A stretch of 7,378 nt of DNA from SAR116 cluster bacterium (GTDB lineage: Bacteria > Pseudomonadota > Alphaproteobacteria > Puniceispirillales > Puniceispirillaceae), in NCBI GenBank assembly GCA_002700485.1, contig PADU01000012.1, forward strand, positions 34,433 through 41,810, in the 5' to 3' direction. Positions within the stretch are counted from its first letter, which is position 1. Every line of letters begins with the position of its first letter. A model generated the notes under the pieces. The model saw only the letters and a program-made list of their open reading frames with translations, had not been told where the DNA came from and did no database searches. Positions 6,534-7,378 of the stretch are shown piece after piece. Both the position numbers and the translations under genes were made by a program.

Positions 6534-7378
6534 ATGAGAAACAGAAAGTTAACGGCCTTAGCTGTAGCTGGGGGCTTATTTTTGTCAGGACAACTACATG
6601 CTGACACTTACCTTTCTATTGGGTCTAACCCAGTTGGGAATACTGCCTATCAGTGGGCAGCGGGAATTTCTGAGGTTGTAAACAAAAATGTTAAAGGTGT
6701 TAATGCTGCAGCTGAGGGCACTAAAGGTTATGTGGCTAATGTCCAACTGATGCTTGATGGAAAGGTAGAGGCTGGGTTTTCAAACACTAAACTTGCTTAT
6801 GAAGCGCACCACGCAGATGGTGATTATGCTGGACAGAAATCAGGTCAAATTGTGGGCTGGATGTCAATCAAACCAATCATCATGCATGTTATTGTGATGG
6901 CTGACTCAAATATAAAGTCAGTTACTGATCTAAAGGGAAAACGTGTTGGTATGGGCCAGCCAGGCGGCACTTCAATGCTTGATGCAGATTTTCTAATGCG
7001 TACAGCTGGGCTCGAGCCAGGAAAAGACTTCAAGGATTTTCGGGTAAAGCTTCCAGCCATGGTAGATATGCTTGGAAATGGGCAACTAGACGCACTGATT
7101 TGGAATGGTTCACCACCGATGCCACCTGTAATTAAGCTCAAGTCTCAACATAAAGTAAGAATACTTGATATTCCTCGTGATTTGTCAGCTAAAATTCGTA
7201 AAGCGTCACCAGCCTACACAGAAGGCGACCTTCCAGCAAACACCTATGCAGACCAGCCAAATGAGGTTATGTCCTTTAGGCTTGGTAATGTTCTTTTGAT
7301 AAAATCTAGTGTTCCTGAAGACATTGTTTACCAAGCTACTAAAGCTGTAATGGAAAACCTTGACTTTATGGGTACGGT
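6534..7378 (+). CDS. TAXI-family TRAP periplasmic binding protein, 3' end cut off
   Basis: 281 codons are visible with no stop before the right edge; family members are about 320 residues, so some 40 residues are missing. A signal peptide is clear: MRNRK, hydrophobic core LTALAVAGGLFLSG, probable cleavage after LHA at residue 23. The mature part has TAXI features: YLSIGSNPVGNTAYQWAAGI (26-45), the AAAEGTKGYVANVQLM block (58-73), VEAGFSNTKLAYEA (78-91), SIKPIIMHVIV (111-121), SVTDLKGKRVGMGQPGGTS (129-147) and LGNGQLDALIWNGSPP (180-195). It should capture the substrate in the periplasm and hand it to the fused permease encoded 48 bases upstream. Studied TAXI proteins bind glutamate or other small carboxylates, but most have no known ligand. 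The order regulator, permease, binding protein, with a sulfatase divergent, suggests a sulfate ester ligand; this is inference. Confidence 0.93.
   Translation, partial: MRNRKLTALAVAGGLFLSGQLHADTYLSIGSNPVGNTAYQWAAGISEVVNKNVKGVNAAAEGTKGYVANVQLMLDGKVEAGFSNTKLAYEAHHADGDYAGQKSGQIVGWMSIKPIIMHVIVMADSNIKSVTDLKGKRVGMGQPGGTSMLDADFLMRTAGLEPGKDFKDFRVKLPAMVDMLGNGQLDALIWNGSPPMPPVIKLKSQHKVRILDIPRDLSAKIRKASPAYTEGDLPANTYADQPNEVMSFRLGNVLLIKSSVPEDIVYQATKAVMENLDFMGT

Noticed and set aside
6845..7141. A minus-strand open frame of 98 codons within the binding protein gene
   Set aside because: The plus strand reads without interruption as a TAXI binding protein with a signal peptide, which explains this stretch fully.
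4593..7378. Assigning the TRAP system as a glutamate/dicarboxylate transporter by family resemblance
   Set aside because: TAXI ligands are poorly known and neighbouring genes give no support for that substrate; the specificity is left open.

Overview
This is a 7.4 kb piece of a bacterial chromosome, most likely from a marine or environmental proteobacterium. An alphaproteobacterium is my best guess, from the mix of a family III CoA-transferase, an acyl-CoA dehydrogenase, a choline-sulfatase-type enzyme and a TAXI-type TRAP transporter. This is inference from gene content, with no phylogenetic test. Genes are tightly packed. I see no RNA genes, insertion sequences, CRISPR arrays or gene-free stretches over 300 bases.

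Left part (1-1641): an acyl-CoA metabolism pair. A family III (CaiB/BaiF) CoA-transferase, cut by the left edge, is read leftwards. A complete acyl-CoA dehydrogenase is read rightwards. They share a 133-base divergent control region with a good sigma70-like promoter for the transferase, overlapped by an 8-base inverted repeat that looks like an operator. Together the two enzymes could activate a carboxylic acid as its CoA thioester and then oxidise it. The substrate cannot be read from the window.

Right part (1670-7378): a divergent locus that appears to be a sulfate-ester uptake and hydrolysis module. A cytoplasmic type I sulfatase of the choline-sulfatase (BetC) group is read leftwards from a TTG start. 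Opposite it, and read rightwards, lie a ROK-family repressor, a fused 4TM/12TM TRAP permease whose start codon overlaps the repressor stop (ATGA), and a TAXI-family periplasmic binding protein that runs off the right edge. The sulfatase has no signal peptide, so its substrate must enter the cell intact, and the adjacent transporter is the obvious candidate importer. The very AT-rich 119-base divergent region has symmetrical and repeated TAATTAATT-type elements where the ROK repressor could control both directions.

The most interesting point is that the sulfatase keeps the catalytic core and much of the BetC sequence. Several positions that, as I recall it, form the trimethylammonium pocket in Sinorhizobium BetC are changed. 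With an unusual ROK/TAXI-TRAP context and no bet genes in view, this may be a system for choline-O-sulfate by a non-standard route, or for a related but different sulfate ester.
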